Positions 45,411-53,325 of a stretch of DNA of 64,000 nucleotides are shown piece by piece; the first letter of the stretch is position 1, and each line of letters opens with the position of its first letter. This DNA comes from Alphaproteobacteria bacterium (GTDB lineage Bacteria > Pseudomonadota > Alphaproteobacteria > Kiloniellales > DSM-21159): the NCBI GenBank assembly GCA_030433005.1, contig JAUILQ010000017.1, positions 33,621 through 97,620 of the forward strand. The letters are read 5' to 3'. The translations under genes were made by a program, and so were the position numbers. The notes under the pieces are model-generated. The model worked only from the letters and a program-made list of their open reading frames with translations, did no database searches and was not told the origin of the DNA.

Positions 45411-46653
45411 TGAGGATCTCCTGGTTCGGGGTTGCGAGCGGCGCCTTGTCGACGAAGTCGATCAGCGACTGCAGCGTCTGCCGCAGCGCCGCCTCGTCGG
45501 CCGTCACGCGCTCGTCCAGCGAGGCCAACGTCGTTTTCAGCTCCTTGAGCTGTCCACGCAGCGTGCTGACGTCCCGCTTCTCGGCGAAAGCCCCCTTCCC
45601 CCGGTAGATCTCCGACAGCGAGCGCTCGACCGACTCGAGCCGCTCGGTCAACTCCCTGACCTGGTCGCCGCCCGCCGGGCCGCCGGAGAGGTAGCGCTGC
45701 AGCAGCGCCTCGACCCGGCGCTCGATGTTGGCGGCGCGTGCGCCCTCGTCGCCGGCCGGCGCCGGCGCGCCGGCGGCGGGGTCGCGCTCGGCGGCGGCGC
45801 GGCGCGCGCGGTCCGAGCCCGGCTGGTCCTGTGAGAGCTCCTCGCCGAGGTCGTCGAGCACGGCGGCGACGGTGGTCTCGTCGAGCTCCTCCAGTTCCTC
45901 CAGCGCACCGAACAGCAGCAGGCGGCTGCAGATCTGGTTGATCCGCCGCGGCAGGCCACCGCTCGCCCGGTGGATGGCGCGCAGCGCCTCGTGGGTCAGC
46001 GCCGGCCGGCCGGTCCAGCCGACCAGCCCCAGGCGGTGCTCGATGTACTGCTGGGTATCCTCGAAGGACAGCGGCACCATGTGGAAGGAGGCGACGACGC
46101 GCTGGCGCAGCTGCTCCAGGTCCGGGTCCATCAGGATGTCGCGGAACTGCGGCTGACCGACCAGGAAGATCTGGAAGACCGACTGGCCCTCGACCTGGAA
46201 GTTGGTCAGCATCCGGAATTCCTCGATCGTCTTCTTCGGAATGTTCTGCGCCTCGTCGACGATCAGCAGCACGCGCCGGCCGGCGCTGTGCTCGCGCCGC
46301 AGGAAGTCGGAGAAGGCCTCCAGAGCGGCCGCCTTCTGTCGCTCCTGCACGTCCAGGTCGAAGGCGGAGACGACCAGCTTCAGCGCCTCGTCGGCCTCGA
46401 CCGCGCTGGTGACGAGCGTGCTCGCCACGATCCGCGACTGGTCGACCTGCGCCAGCATGTGCTCGATGACCAGCGACTTGCCGGCCCCGATCTCGCCGGT
46501 GATGACGATGAAGCCCTCGCCCTGCTCCAGGCCGAAGTGCAGATAGTTCAGGGCCTTGCGGTGTACCGTCGTGCCGACGAAGAAGCGCGGGTCCGGGGTC
46601 AGCCGGAAGGGTGCCGTCTCCAGTCCATAGAAGTCTGCGATGATGTCCTGCAT
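45319..46653 (-). CDS. XrtA/PEP-CTERM system-associated ATPase
   Basis: 444-residue AAA-type ATPase (GspA/ExeA-like). Walker A GEIGAGKS at 53-60, Walker B VLLIVDEAQNIP, then GQPQFRDIL and GGLPRRINQICSRLLL. A C-terminal coiled-coil region (about 320-410, VRELTERLESVERSL and LKELKTTLASLDERV) follows an acidic linker. Thought to couple ATP use to envelope secretion of the polysaccharide. ATG at 46653 overlaps the stop of the upstream barrel gene by one base (TGATG); TTG at 46656 is an alternative. Confidence 0.93.
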   Translation of the reverse strand: MQDIIADFYGLETAPFRLTPDPRFFVGTTVHRKALNYLHFGLEQGEGFIVITGEIGAGKSLVIEHMLAQVDQSRIVASTLVTSAVEADEALKLVVSAFDLDVQERQKAAALEAFSDFLRREHSAGRRVLLIVDEAQNIPKKTIEEFRMLTNFQVEGQSVFQIFLVGQPQFRDILMDPDLEQLRQRVVASFHMVPLSFEDTQQYIEHRLGLVGWTGRPALTHEALRAIHRASGGLPRRINQICSRLLLFGALEELEELDETTVAAVLDDLGEELSQDQPGSDRARRAAAERDPAAGAPAPAGDEGARAANIERRVEALLQRYLSGGPAGGDQVRELTERLESVERSLSEIYRGKGAFAEKRDVSTLRGQLKELKTTLASLDERVTADEAALRQTLQSLIDFVDKAPLATPNQEILNGRDPDAHGPRAQGPDAIGTRESGRLGHDA

Positions 46654-48155
46654 CAAAACCTGATTCGGCCGATGACCGTGGCCGTGTTCTCGGTGTACTC
46701 GTCGCCCGGCTGGTCGGCGAAGCGCTCGGTGCGCGAGACGCCGACCGCGATGATCGTGTTCGTGTAGACCAGATAGTCGAGCGACAGCTGGGCGCCGACG
46801 GTGGTGGTCTGCGGCTCGCCGTCGACGCGCGTTGCGAAGCCCGACAGGCGGGTCGACCAGCGCCGCGAGAGCTGGCGCGTCCAGCCGCCGCGCAGGCCGT
46901 AGGTCGTGTCGCTGGAGTCCTCGAACTGGCGGTCGACGTAGAGCAGGTCGAGGTTGAAGGTGTTGCGCCCGTAGACGCCGTCGAGGCCGATGGTGCCCCG
47001 CCAGGTGACGGCCAGGCCGTCCTGGTCGTCCTCGTTCAGGTCCTCCGTCACCAGCTCGCCGGTCACCGGGTCGACGACCCGCCCGCGGCGGCGGTCCGAC
47101 AGTCGGTCGGTCCCGGTTTCCAGGATGCGGTCGATCTCGCCCGTCAGGGTCAGCCGCTCGGTGATGTCGTAGCTGAAGTCGCCCTCGACCCAGAGCCCGC
47201 CGTAGCGCTCGCCGACGCCCAGGGCGAACTCGCTGCGCGGCCCCGGTCGGGTGTCGAAGCCGAGCATGTAGAAGGGCCCGCCGAGATCGCGATCGTCGCT
47301 CGACTCGACCTTGTCGTAGCCGGCCGTGCCGGTCACCGAGAAGCGGCGCCAGACCGCATACTGGCCGGCCAGCTCGGCGGTCGAGCGCTCGACGTCGTCG
47401 TTGTCGTCCTGCAGGCCCGTCGGGCCGTCGCCGTCGTCGGACTCCTCGTCGATGCGCTCGAGCAGCAGGCCCAGCCGCGTGCGGGTGAAGCGGGTGCCGC
47501 TCTCCAGGCGGAAGATCTGCTCGTCCTGCACCGAGTCGCCGCTGTCGCCGCCCGAGAAGGTCTGCGTGCGGCGGTAGCGCAGCTCGCCCTCGGCCCAGTT
47601 GCCGAAGTTGTGCGCGAGGTAGGGGCTGGCCTCCAGCACCGTCACGCTCTCGCGGTCGCCGCGCGAGCTGTCCGAGGCCGAGACCCGGCTGTCCGGCTCG
47701 GTGAGCTGGCGGCTCGAGCTGCCTTCGAGGTCGAGATAGAGCCAGTCCTCCCAGAGTTCGGCGGTGGCCGAGCCGCGCAGGTTCTGGTCGAGCCGCACGG
47801 CGTTGTCGTTGGAGAAGTGCTGCAGCTGCAGCGAGCCGGCGAACAGCAGGTCGAGCCGGTTGCCGTCGACCGTCAGCTGCGCCGTCGGGCCGGCACTGGT
47901 GACGATGGCCGCCTCCTCGCTGCCTTCCGGTGCCAGATCGACGTTGTCGGTGACCGTCACGCTGCTCTGCATCCCTTTCGTGAAGCGGATCTCCGCGGCG
48001 CCTGCGGGAACCGTGCCCAGCGCCGCGACCGCCGCCAGGGCGGCGAGGCCGAGCCGGAGCGGCCGACCTCCCGCCGGCGCCGGTGCCGCCAGCTTTCCAA
48101 CCCTCGGCGCTGCTTGCGCCGACGTCGCCCCCGTCAGACCCCGAAGTACCGTCAC
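46653..48155 (-). CDS. PEP-CTERM system-associated outer-membrane beta-barrel protein
   Basis: 500-residue exported protein with signal sequence (RLGLAALAAVAALGTVPAGAAE) and a repetitive beta-strand pattern ending in an outer-membrane-type terminus (TATVIGRIRF, final Phe). Acidic loop inserts such as DEESDDGDGPTG. The family accompanies exosortase A loci and is a candidate outer-membrane channel or scaffold for polysaccharide release. GTG at 48155. 33 bp downstream of the kinase gene. Confidence 0.9.
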   Translation of the reverse strand: MTVLRGLTGATSAQAAPRVGKLAAPAPAGGRPLRLGLAALAAVAALGTVPAGAAEIRFTKGMQSSVTVTDNVDLAPEGSEEAAIVTSAGPTAQLTVDGNRLDLLFAGSLQLQHFSNDNAVRLDQNLRGSATAELWEDWLYLDLEGSSSRQLTEPDSRVSASDSSRGDRESVTVLEASPYLAHNFGNWAEGELRYRRTQTFSGGDSGDSVQDEQIFRLESGTRFTRTRLGLLLERIDEESDDGDGPTGLQDDNDDVERSTAELAGQYAVWRRFSVTGTAGYDKVESSDDRDLGGPFYMLGFDTRPGPRSEFALGVGERYGGLWVEGDFSYDITERLTLTGEIDRILETGTDRLSDRRRGRVVDPVTGELVTEDLNEDDQDGLAVTWRGTIGLDGVYGRNTFNLDLLYVDRQFEDSSDTTYGLRGGWTRQLSRRWSTRLSGFATRVDGEPQTTTVGAQLSLDYLVYTNTIIAVGVSRTERFADQPGDEYTENTATVIGRIRF

Positions 48156-48188
48156 GTCCTGTCCCCCCTTCGCGAGGCCCCCCTCGCG

Positions 48189-49310
48189 TCAGGCGGCCTC
48201 TTGCCTGCCCGACGGCGGGCTGTCGCGTTGCTCCATCCCCGGTCCGTAGCCGTACCCGTAGCCGTAGCTGGTCGACTGGACCTCGTCCCCCTCGATGGTA
48301 CAGTGGTTGAGTACCAAGCTCACCCGCTCGCGCTGTCCGAGCACGTCGAGTGCCGTCCGGATCGTCGCCTCGGTCGTCTTTCCGGCCTCGACCACCATCA
48401 GAACCTGACGGATCTGATGGCTCAGGACCATCGGGTCGTTGGCTGCCAGCATCGGCGGCGCATCGAAGATGATCAAGCGATCCGGATAGCGGTTCGACAG
48501 CTCCTCCAGCAGGCGCGTCATCGCCGGGCTGGCGTAGAGGTCGGCGGAGGTCGACGCGCCGTTGCCGACGGGCAGCACGGAGAGACAGGAACCCTCGGCG
48601 CGCCAGAGCGCCTCGGAGAGGTCCATGCCGGGATCGGCGAGACGGTCGAGCAGGCCCTTCTCGCCGCGATCGATCCCGAAGAAGTCGGTGACGCTGCCGC
48701 GTGCCGCGTCGGCGTCGACCAGCAGGACCTGGATGCGGTCCTCGAGCGCCAGGCTCAGGGCCAGATTGACCGCCGTGAAGGACTTGCCTTCGCCCTGGCG
48801 GGCCGAGGTCACCAGCACGAGATTCTCGCCGGCGCGCTGGCGCGCACCGCGCTTCAGCTTGAAGAAGCCGACGCCCGACATGAGCCGCGACTTGATGGTG
48901 CGAATTTCGCTCTGCAGTCGTTTCGCGTGGCGCGAGGTGCCGATCAGCCGCCGCCGCTCCAGCTCGTCCCAGTCGAGGCGGAACGGGCGGCTTGCGCGCG
49001 GCGCCGCAGGCGCTGCCCGCCGGCTGCCGGCCAGCCGGCCGCTTGCGGCCGGCTCCGGAGACGCATCGGCAGGCCCTGCGCCATTCGTCCCCGCCTTCGC
49101 CGAGTCCGCGGCGGAGCCGTTGACCCGTGCGGCGCCCGATGCCCCGGCCGGGGCGGTCCCGGCCATCGGCCGGGCGGCCGGCTTCGCCTGCCCGAGTGCC
49201 GCTTCCCCGGCCTCCGGCGCGCCGGCGCCGTTGCGGGACATCGCCCGCTCGACCAGGGAAGGCCGGCCGGAGCCGTCTCGCTTCTTCGCGGCCTTGTCGA
49301 TGATGCTCAT
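48189..49310 (-). CDS. XrtA-associated tyrosine autokinase (Wzc-type cytoplasmic kinase)
   Basis: 373-residue BY-kinase that controls chain length and export of the polysaccharide with its membrane partner at 49345. Walker A SARQGEGKS at 169-177, Walker A' VLLVDADAARGS, Walker B LIIFDAPPML. The C-terminal tyrosine cluster YGYGYGYG is the autophosphorylation tail. An unusually long Ala/Gly/Pro/Ser-rich linker occupies about residues 25-110, between an MSIIDKAAKK helix and the kinase. Confidence 0.93.
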   Translation of the reverse strand: MSIIDKAAKKRDGSGRPSLVERAMSRNGAGAPEAGEAALGQAKPAARPMAGTAPAGASGAARVNGSAADSAKAGTNGAGPADASPEPAASGRLAGSRRAAPAAPRASRPFRLDWDELERRRLIGTSRHAKRLQSEIRTIKSRLMSGVGFFKLKRGARQRAGENLVLVTSARQGEGKSFTAVNLALSLALEDRIQVLLVDADAARGSVTDFFGIDRGEKGLLDRLADPGMDLSEALWRAEGSCLSVLPVGNGASTSADLYASPAMTRLLEELSNRYPDRLIIFDAPPMLAANDPMVLSHQIRQVLMVVEAGKTTEATIRTALDVLGQRERVSLVLNHCTIEGDEVQSTSYGYGYGYGPGMEQRDSPPSGRQEAA

Positions 49311-49344
49311 GGAGCTCCCAAACCTGTTGCCGGACGCCGCCGCG

Positions 49345-50934
49345 TCAGAGCAGTTGCCCGACCTGTCGCTCGATGCGCCCGTTCCAGGTCGACAGCAGGT
49401 TGGAAACGTCGGGTTTCTGCTCGCCGAACTGGTAGAGATAGAACACCGTGCCGAAGGCCAGCAGCAGCGCCGCTACAGACCCCACGAACGCGGTGCCCTC
49501 GACCATTGTTCCTGGAAGGCTGCGGGTGCGGATCTTGCTGATGCTGCCCAGCACCGGCAGCCCGAAGGCCCTGCCCAGCTCGTCGCTGGTCTGGAAGCCG
49601 CCGGCGACCTGGAGGCGCAGCAGCGCCAGGGCGACGCCCGCGCCGAGGCCGGCGAACAGCACCGCGGCCATGTACAGGCCGTGCGGCGGGCCGCTCGGGC
49701 TGACCGGGACGATCGGCGGCTCGACGACGCGGAACTCGACGGCGCTGGTGTCCGTCTTCATGTCTTGGGCCATGCGCGCCGATTCGCGCCGCGAGATCAG
49801 CGCCTCGTAGTTCTTCCGGATGATGTCGTAGTCGCGGGTGAGCTGGGTCAGCTCGGCCTCGGCATCCGGCGTCTCCTGGACGACCATCTCCAGGTCGGCG
49901 ATCCGCGCCTTGGCGTTGTCGATGCGCGTCTTGACCGCCTGGATCTGGCCTTCGACGCGCGACAGCTCCTGGGACAGCGTGTCGTATTCGGGGTTGGCCT
50001 CGCGAGTCGTCGTGGTCGTGCCGCCGGAGGGCCCGACCTGGCTCTCCAGCTGGTCGACCTGACGCTGCGTGGCGATCACGTCGGGATGCTTGTCGGTGAA
50101 GGTCAGCTTCAGATTGGCCAGCCGCTCCCGCGCCGCGCGCAGCTGCGCCCGCTCCGGCGAGCCGCCGCCCGAGGTCGTGACCGTCTCCTGGTTGAACTGC
50201 GGCGTCTCGGCGAGCTGCATGCGCAGCTGGTTGCGCGTCCAGGTCAGCGACGACAGCTCCTCCTGCATGCCCTGCAGCGAGGTTTGGGTCTGATCGATCT
50301 GGCGCAGCGCGCGCTCGCTGCCGCCAAGCTCCCCGGCATGCTCGCGCTTGAAGTCGGCGACGGCCTTCTCCGCCTCCTGCAGGTCGCGCTCGTAGCGCGC
50401 GATCTGCTGGTCGAGGAAGCGCTGGGCCTTGTCGGCGTCGTCCTGAGAGGCGCCCAGGTTCTTCTCGACGAAGATGTTGAGCAGCGCCGAGACGACGCTC
50501 TGCGAGAGCTCCGGCGAGGCACTGGTGTAGCTGATCCGGAACAGCTCGCTGCCCCGGGTCTCCAGCCGGATGTCCTGCGAGAGGTCGGTCAGCAGACGGT
50601 CCATCTCGATCGGCGTGTCGGCCTGCAGGTCGAGGTCCGTCGAGCGCGCCAGCTCGAGCATGTTGGGCCGCGACAGCAGGGTGCGGCGGACGACGTCGAC
50701 CTGGGCGCCGACGTTCTGGTCGACCGCCAGCCCCTCCATCAGCGGTCCGAGCAGCGACTCCGTGTCGATGTAGATCTGCGCCGTCGAGGTGTAGCGGTTC
50801 GGGATCGTCGCGACCGCGACCCACCCGACGACGCAGACGATCCACGCGACCACGGCGATCGACCACCGCCGGTCCCACAGGCCGTAGGCATAGAACCGCA
50901 GCAGTCGGACGATATGGGCGACGCCCTGGTTCAT
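49345..50934 (-). CDS. XrtA system polysaccharide chain-length determinant (Wzz/GumC type)
   Basis: 529-residue inner-membrane protein. N-terminal membrane helix (WSIAVVAWIVCVVGWVAVATIPNRYTSTAQIYIDT), long periplasmic coiled coil (about 160-400), second helix near 420-445 (GLYMAAVLFAGLGAGVALALL) and a third near the C-terminus (GSVAALLLAFGTVFYLYQF). Works with the tyrosine kinase 34 bp downstream and the export lipoprotein 9 bp upstream. Confidence 0.94.
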   Translation of the reverse strand: MNQGVAHIVRLLRFYAYGLWDRRWSIAVVAWIVCVVGWVAVATIPNRYTSTAQIYIDTESLLGPLMEGLAVDQNVGAQVDVVRRTLLSRPNMLELARSTDLDLQADTPIEMDRLLTDLSQDIRLETRGSELFRISYTSASPELSQSVVSALLNIFVEKNLGASQDDADKAQRFLDQQIARYERDLQEAEKAVADFKREHAGELGGSERALRQIDQTQTSLQGMQEELSSLTWTRNQLRMQLAETPQFNQETVTTSGGGSPERAQLRAARERLANLKLTFTDKHPDVIATQRQVDQLESQVGPSGGTTTTTREANPEYDTLSQELSRVEGQIQAVKTRIDNAKARIADLEMVVQETPDAEAELTQLTRDYDIIRKNYEALISRRESARMAQDMKTDTSAVEFRVVEPPIVPVSPSGPPHGLYMAAVLFAGLGAGVALALLRLQVAGGFQTSDELGRAFGLPVLGSISKIRTRSLPGTMVEGTAFVGSVAALLLAFGTVFYLYQFGEQKPDVSNLLSTWNGRIERQVGQLL

Positions 50935-50943
50935 CGATTGCCT

Positions 50944-51573
50944 TTACAGCCAGCTTTCCGGGATCAGGATGATGTCGCCCGGCAGCACCGGCACGTTGGC
51001 CGAGATGTCGCCGTCGCGCAGCAGGTCGTCCAGATGCAGCGCGTACTTGCGCGCATCCGCGCCGGGTCCGCGGATCAACACGGCACCGTTGCCGGCCGCG
51101 AACTCGGTGAGGCCGCCGACCGTGATCATGACGTCGAGCACGGTCATGCCGGTGCGGTAGGGAATCGCCGTCGGCTCCTGGGCTTCGCCGACCACGCGGA
51201 CCTGCTGCGAGAAGGGCCCGACGAAGCCCTCGACCAGGACGGTGACGACCGGGTCCTGGACATAGGGGGTCAGCGCCTCCTCGAGGTCGCGGGCGAGCTG
51301 AGTCGGCGTCTTGCCGGCGGCGACCATGTCGTCGACCAGCGGCGTCGAGATCCGGCCGTCCGGTCGCACCGGAATCGTCGCCGCCAGGTCGGGCGCCCGC
51401 CAGACGAAGATCTCCAGGTTGTCGAGCGGACCGATCCGGTAGTCCGGCGCCTCGGCTCCCGAGGCACCGACGGCGTCGGGTGCCGTCGGATAGTCGTTGG
51501 CCGCGCAACCGGCCATCATCAGGCCCAGGCCGAGCAGCGCCACGGCCTTTCCTAGTGCTGCGAGTCCCCTCAT
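50944..51573 (-). CDS. XrtA system polysaccharide export lipoprotein (Wza/EpsA family)
   Basis: 209-residue outer-membrane polysaccharide export protein. Lipoprotein signal with lipobox LMMAGC (Cys23). Poly-export domain DYRIGPLDNLEIFVWRAPDLAATIPVRPDGRISTPLVDD, then a soluble ligand-binding beta-grasp domain (QVRVVGEAQEPTAIPYRTGMTVLDVMITVGGL). First gene of the thirteen-gene leftward exopolysaccharide/exosortase operon. AGGA just before the ATG. Confidence 0.94.
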   Translation of the reverse strand: MRGLAALGKAVALLGLGLMMAGCAANDYPTAPDAVGASGAEAPDYRIGPLDNLEIFVWRAPDLAATIPVRPDGRISTPLVDDMVAAGKTPTQLARDLEEALTPYVQDPVVTVLVEGFVGPFSQQVRVVGEAQEPTAIPYRTGMTVLDVMITVGGLTEFAAGNGAVLIRGPGADARKYALHLDDLLRDGDISANVPVLPGDIILIPESWL

Positions 51574-51895
51574 TTCCTCGGTCCCCCCTTCACGAACGAT
51601 GCTCTGGCTTCACGTACGATGCACCGGGCGGCGTGGCACGGCGGCCAGCCGCTTCGGATCCGACAGGCTAACCGTTGATCTCCTCCTGCCCAATGCCCCG
51701 GCGGAGCGGGCGCTGGACGGAATGCGGAGTGCGGCTGCGAAATTCCCGAGACCAACGAGCGCCGGAGCCAAAAGTTTCATGGCCCGGCCGGCGCCCCCCA
51801 CGTGCCCGGGAGCGTGCCCGGGAGCGCGCCGGGGGCCGCTCGGGCAGGCATCCCGAAAGGATCGCGGCCGCGGGGCCGCGCCGGCCGGGCGCCGA
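51574..51895. other. Leader and promoter region of the exopolysaccharide operon
   Basis: 322 bp without a credible gene. It holds the ECF-type promoter element at 51754-51778 and a 13-bp direct duplication (gcccgggagcgtg / gcccgggagcgcg) near 51805-51830. Transcription from the element would leave a leader of roughly 170 bases before the export gene. Confidence 0.6.
51754..51778 (-). promoter_or_regulatory. ECF (EcfG-like) promoter element, copy 1, exopolysaccharide operon
   Basis: On the minus strand GAAAC, 16 bp, CGTT; the alphaproteobacterial general-stress sigma factor EcfG recognises GGAAC-N16/17-CGTT, so there is one mismatch. The surrounding about 37 bp closely match copy 2 at 52531-52555. 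Confidence 0.5.
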
Positions 51896-52498
51896 TCACG
51901 CCTGCGCCGGAGCCTTCTGCGCGAAGGCCCAGACCGTCACCGGGTACTGCGGGTCGTTCGGCAGCTTGCGGTCGAAGCCGGTGCGCGCCCAGCGGCGCAG
52001 GTTGGCGACGACGCTGCGGCGGTTGCCCCAGGCATGCGCCTCGACGCGCTCCGGATCGAACCCCGCCTCTTCCAGGAAGAAGCACATGCCCTCGGGCGTC
52101 CAGCGCGTGCAGTCGATCGGCACCGGGTGATAGCGGATCAGGAACGGCGTGATGTTCACGAAGAGACCGCTCGGCTTCAGCATCGCGTGGACGTTGCGCG
52201 CGGCGCGGTAGGGATAGGGCAGATGCTCGAAGACGTTGTCGGCAATGATCACGTCGAACTGCCGGTCCAGGCGGTCGCGGCAGATGTCGCACTCGGGAAA
52301 GGCGAAGTCGACGTAGCTCTTGAAGCCGAAGTCGCGCCAGTGGTCGCCGCCCGAGATCTCCAGCGCCTCGAGCCGCTCGGGCCCGAGCGCGCGCAGGCGG
52401 TCCTCGACCGCCCGGTAGGCGACGGTTCGGGTGATGTGGGTGATGTCGTAGCCGATCCTGCCGGCGAGCTGCTTCAGTGCGGTCTTGGCGTCGCTCAT
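51896..52498 (-). CDS. SAM-dependent methyltransferase (class I, short)
   Basis: 200-residue methyltransferase-11-like protein. The usual motif I is replaced by LEALEISGGDHWRDFGFKSYVDFAFPECD; motif II/III reads FDVIIADNVFEHLPYPYRAARNVHAMLKPSGLFVNITPF. Target unknown; likely a sugar or lipid of the surface polymer given the context. It has its own copy of the ECF-type promoter element 33 bp upstream of the ATG. Confidence 0.82.
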   Translation of the reverse strand: MSDAKTALKQLAGRIGYDITHITRTVAYRAVEDRLRALGPERLEALEISGGDHWRDFGFKSYVDFAFPECDICRDRLDRQFDVIIADNVFEHLPYPYRAARNVHAMLKPSGLFVNITPFLIRYHPVPIDCTRWTPEGMCFFLEEAGFDPERVEAHAWGNRRSVVANLRRWARTGFDRKLPNDPQYPVTVWAFAQKAPAQA

Positions 52499-52530
52499 CC
52501 TGTCTCCCGGCGGCTCAGGTTCGGGACACC

Positions 52531-52555
52531 AACGAGCGGCGCTGCCGAGAGTTTC
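52531..52555 (-). promoter_or_regulatory. ECF (EcfG-like) promoter element, copy 2, methyltransferase gene
   Basis: GAAAC-N16-CGTT on the minus strand, with the downstream TGGTGTC and upstream TT flanks shared with copy 1. The -10 half lies 33 bp before the methyltransferase ATG, a normal promoter distance. Confidence 0.5.
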
Positions 52556-52721
52556 AAGTGGGCCGCCTTCGGGCCGGCCGGGCTATCCGAATGGTCAGGC
52601 GCGCGCTCCCTTGGGACAGCTTGGCGGTCCTCCGACGACCGGGGAGACTGCGAGCCTCTGGCCGAGCCCTCGGTCCGCGCAGGCCGGGCGCGCCTCGGCC
52701 GTCCGAATGAGAGGTCCCGAC

Positions 52722-53087
52722 ATGCCCGACGCCACCATCCTCGCCTTTCCCCCGCCTGCCGGCGCCGCCGCGCCGCCGGGGCCGAAGCGGAGCGCCCTGG
52801 ACGGGGCCGTCGGCCGCCTCCTGGAGACCATGGCGCGCGAGCGCGCGAGATTGCCGCACGACGGCGCCCTGCCCGCCGAGCTGCGCCCGCTCGTGGCGTA
52901 CTTCCGCGAGCGACTTGACCAAGCCGCGGCCCGGATCGCCGCCGGACGCGGGAACGCGGCCGAAACGCTGCGCTGCGTCGAGGCGCTGCAGGATCTCTGC
53001 GATGACATGCGAGCGCTCGCCCGGGCAAGGCAGCGCGAGGCTCGACGGCTCTTGGCGGCCGGCCCGAAACCCGTCCGCGAGCGCTGA
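52722..53087 (+). CDS. Hypothetical helical protein (121 aa)
   Basis: 121 residues: Pro/Ala-rich start (MPDATILAFPPPAGAAAPPG), then amphipathic helices (ALDGAVGRLLETMARERARL; LRPLVAYFRERLDQAAARIAAG; LQDLCDDMRALARARQREARRLL). No signal peptide or membrane helix. GAGAGGT lies seven bases before ATG 52722. Not recognised. It is convergent with the small membrane protein gene at 53107-53325. Confidence 0.5.
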   Translation: MPDATILAFPPPAGAAAPPGPKRSALDGAVGRLLETMARERARLPHDGALPAELRPLVAYFRERLDQAAARIAAGRGNAAETLRCVEALQDLCDDMRALARARQREARRLLAAGPKPVRER

Positions 53088-53106
53088 CGCCCCGGCGCCT
53101 CGCCCG

Positions 53107-53325
53107 TCAGCGCCGCCGCGGCCCGGCGCCCTCGTCGGCGCCCGCCTGCTCGACCGAGGGCCCCTGCCCGGACCGCGCCTTCTGCGCCTCCTGCCTTGCC
53201 TCGTGCGGCAAGGCCAGCAGACCGCGGGTCGGCCCGTCGACGCCGGCGCCCTCGTTGGCCACCACCCAGAAGACGGCGACCACCAGCGCCACGCACGCCA
53301 GCAGCAGGAAGAGGCCGCTCACCAT
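53107..53325 (-). CDS. Small membrane protein coupled to the ligase gene (72 aa)
   Basis: 72 residues: one N-terminal transmembrane helix (LFLLLACVALVVAVFWVVA), then a hydrophilic tail with HEARQEAQKARSGQG and a basic end. ATG 53325 overlaps the ligase stop by 7 nt, indicating coupled translation. Unknown function; possibly a small partner of the ligase or flippase. Confidence 0.6.
   Translation of the reverse strand: MVSGLFLLLACVALVVAVFWVVANEGAGVDGPTRGLLALPHEARQEAQKARSGQGPSVEQAGADEGAGPRRR

Noticed and set aside
51610..51801. Minus-strand frame containing MKLLAPALVGLGNFAAAL, resembling a signal peptide
   Set aside because: It coincides with the ECF-type promoter element, lacks a ribosome site and ends in low-complexity Arg/Ser sequence.
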